Below, in pieces: positions 62,832-64,000 of a stretch of 64,000 nucleotides of DNA. Source of the stretch: Halobacillus litoralis (GTDB lineage Bacteria; Bacillota; Bacilli; Bacillales; Halobacillaceae); the NCBI RefSeq assembly GCF_020524085.2, contig NZ_CP129016.1, positions 2,040,001-2,104,000 on the forward strand. Direction: 5' to 3'. Both the position numbers and the translations under genes were made by a program. The stretch's first letter is position 1, and every line of letters begins with the position of its first letter. The notes beneath the pieces are model-generated. The model ran no database searches and was not told where the DNA came from. It saw only the letters and a list, made by a program, of their open reading frames with translations.

Positions 62832-63764
62832 ATGGAACCTATCCAACAATCTTTAAAAAAATGGATGCGTAACAATGAGCAGTTTCAAAAACGAATGAAC
62901 CATATGAAATCGGAAGTTATGCAATCCTCAGAAGTGAAAAAGTTGATGCAGGAGCATGTAGAATTAACGGAAGAAGCCATTGAGAAACAGTTGATTAAAC
63001 TGTACGAATACCGGACTCAATCAAAAAATTGTGAGAAATGTCCAACACGGGAAGAATGTATCAACATCCTTCCAGGTTATGTTCCAAGAGTAGAAGTGGA
63101 AGGTTCTGATGTGAAGTTGATTTATGATAAATGTCGCCGTCAACGGAAACATGAACAACAGGAAGAGCAAAAGTCCTTAGTGAGAAGTCTCCATATGCCA
63201 CGTGAAATTCTTGAGGCTTCATTAGAACGGATGGATCTTCAAGACCCGGATAGGGGAGCTGCTGTGGAGCGAACCGTCCACTACATTGAAGGTCTTAATG
63301 ATGAATTGCCAAGTAAGGGACTTTACTTTCATGGACCATTTGGTGTGGGGAAAACTTATTTCATGGGAGCTATTGCCAATGAACTAAGCTCTAAAAATAT
63401 TCCTTCCATGGTCATCTACATGCCGGAATTTGTAAGAGAAATTAAAGCATCCATCAAAGACGATTCCATGAATGAGAAGATTGAGGCATTCAAAGAAATT
63501 CCTGTACTCATGCTCGATGATATCGGGGCGGAATCTCAATCTGCGTGGTTTAGAGATGAAGTCCTCGGAAGTATCCTGCACTACCGAATGATGGAAAGAC
63601 TTCCGGTTTTCTTCACATCTAACTACAATTTAAATGAGTTGGAGAAAGTTTTGATGACGAGTAACCGTGGAGATGTAGAACAAGTAAAAGCAAAAAGAAT
63701 TACAGAGAGAATCCGCCAACTGAGTGAAGGAGTCCACGTGAATGGGCGGAATAGGCGAGGATAA
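62832..63764 (+). CDS. dnaI: Helicase loader DnaI
   Basis: 310 residues. AAA+ ATPase that loads the replicative helicase. N-terminal helicase-binding zinc region (CEKCPTREECINILPGYVPR, with further Cys in DKCRRQ), then Walker A GPFGVGKTYFMG near residue 175, Walker B VLMLDDIGAE, sensor-1 FFTSNYN and the Arg-rich RITERIRQLS. ATG has GGGGGGATACC upstream. Last gene of the window. Confidence 0.95.
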   Translation: MEPIQQSLKKWMRNNEQFQKRMNHMKSEVMQSSEVKKLMQEHVELTEEAIEKQLIKLYEYRTQSKNCEKCPTREECINILPGYVPRVEVEGSDVKLIYDKCRRQRKHEQQEEQKSLVRSLHMPREILEASLERMDLQDPDRGAAVERTVHYIEGLNDELPSKGLYFHGPFGVGKTYFMGAIANELSSKNIPSMVIYMPEFVREIKASIKDDSMNEKIEAFKEIPVLMLDDIGAESQSAWFRDEVLGSILHYRMMERLPVFFTSNYNLNELEKVLMTSNRGDVEQVKAKRITERIRQLSEGVHVNGRNRRG

Positions 63765-64000
63765 CGATTATAAAAAGGAAGTCAATAGCATGATTCCTCC
63801 CCTTGTCACATAAATATAACAGGGAATAGCCAACTTTATGTCATAGGTGCGTCATCTTTTAATGGTTGATTTCCAGAGGCTTGTCCTTGAGGTCGTCCAT
63901 TGAACATAGAAGTTGAATGAAGTCGGGACGAGGGGGAATTTTGGTGTTTTGCATTCATTTTTCTAATCGTACGGAAGCGATCCTATTCTATAATGCGATT
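63765..64000. other. Non-coding end of window after dnaI
   Basis: 236 bp without a convincing open frame. No clear terminator, tRNA or T-box specifier was recognised. In B. subtilis ytxC and a threonyl-tRNA synthetase gene come next; this stretch may contain the start of such a leader, but the window ends too soon to tell. Confidence 0.4.

Noticed and set aside
63765..64000. A T-box leader for a threonyl-tRNA synthetase gene
   Set aside because: Neither a T-box sequence nor a terminator/antiterminator pair is visible before the window ends.

Overview
The window is a chromosomal segment of an endospore-forming member of the Bacillaceae. Its backbone follows the Bacillus subtilis order tyrS-rpsD-dgcP-ytsP-refZ-hisJ-ezrA-nifZ-thiI-ytcJ-nadK-ytxK-ackA-moaB, then ytkL-ytoI-ytpI-nrnA-ytrI-ytrH-dnaE-ytsJ-accDA-pfkA-pyk-fxsA-ytvI-citZ-icd-mdh-phoPR-polA-mutM-ytaF-coaE-gapB-speD-nrdR-dnaB-dnaI. 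Sporulation genes (ytrH, ytrI, ytvI, ytaF, refZ), moderate GC, Gram-positive Shine-Dalgarno sequences and the presence of hflKC fit a Halobacillus/Thalassobacillus-like genus. The genus is an inference, not a demonstration.

Layout. 1-10.4 kb: translation (tyrS, rpsD), a diguanylate cyclase, methionine sulfoxide repair, the division regulators refZ and ezrA, and the nifZ/thiI pair for tRNA sulfur transfer, both members of which are interrupted. 10.6-18 kb: ytcJ-type amidohydrolase, NAD kinase, ytxK-ackA with a CcpA site, an EcsC-family gene, and interrupted moaB and uspA. 18-23 kb is an accessory stretch: frameshifted NCS1 permease, an atypical short-chain dehydrogenase, alanine dehydrogenase, two copies of a structured repeat, and a bile-acid/sodium-symporter-family transporter. 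23.2-28 kb holds an apparent operon of DUF4178, PspA, a DUF4247-like protein, DUF350 and a membrane-fused spermidine-synthase-like protein, followed by ytkL. It lies behind a sequence matching an ECF sigma-W promoter. 28-51 kb is central metabolism and replication (nrnA, dnaE, malic enzyme, accDA, pfkA-pyk, citZ-icd-mdh, phoPR). 51-64 kb has a repeat copy, hflKC behind a second sigma-W-type promoter, polA-mutM-ytaF-coaE, gapB with a CcpN-like operator, speD with a structured leader, and nrdR-dnaB-dnaI.

Two themes stand out. First, two loci linked to membrane stress (the PspA/polyamine operon and hflKC) both carry TGAAAC-N16/17-CGTA promoters. Second, seven otherwise well-conserved genes carry a single stop or frameshift (nifZ, thiI, moaB, uspA, the NCS1 permease, mdh, ytaF), while the genes expected to be essential are intact. 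Sequencing error and genuine decay cannot be told apart from the sequence alone. A dispersed palindromic, MITE-like element is present in four copies (12.3, 21.6, 21.9 and 51.3 kb). No rRNA, tRNA, CRISPR array, prophage or transposase gene was seen.
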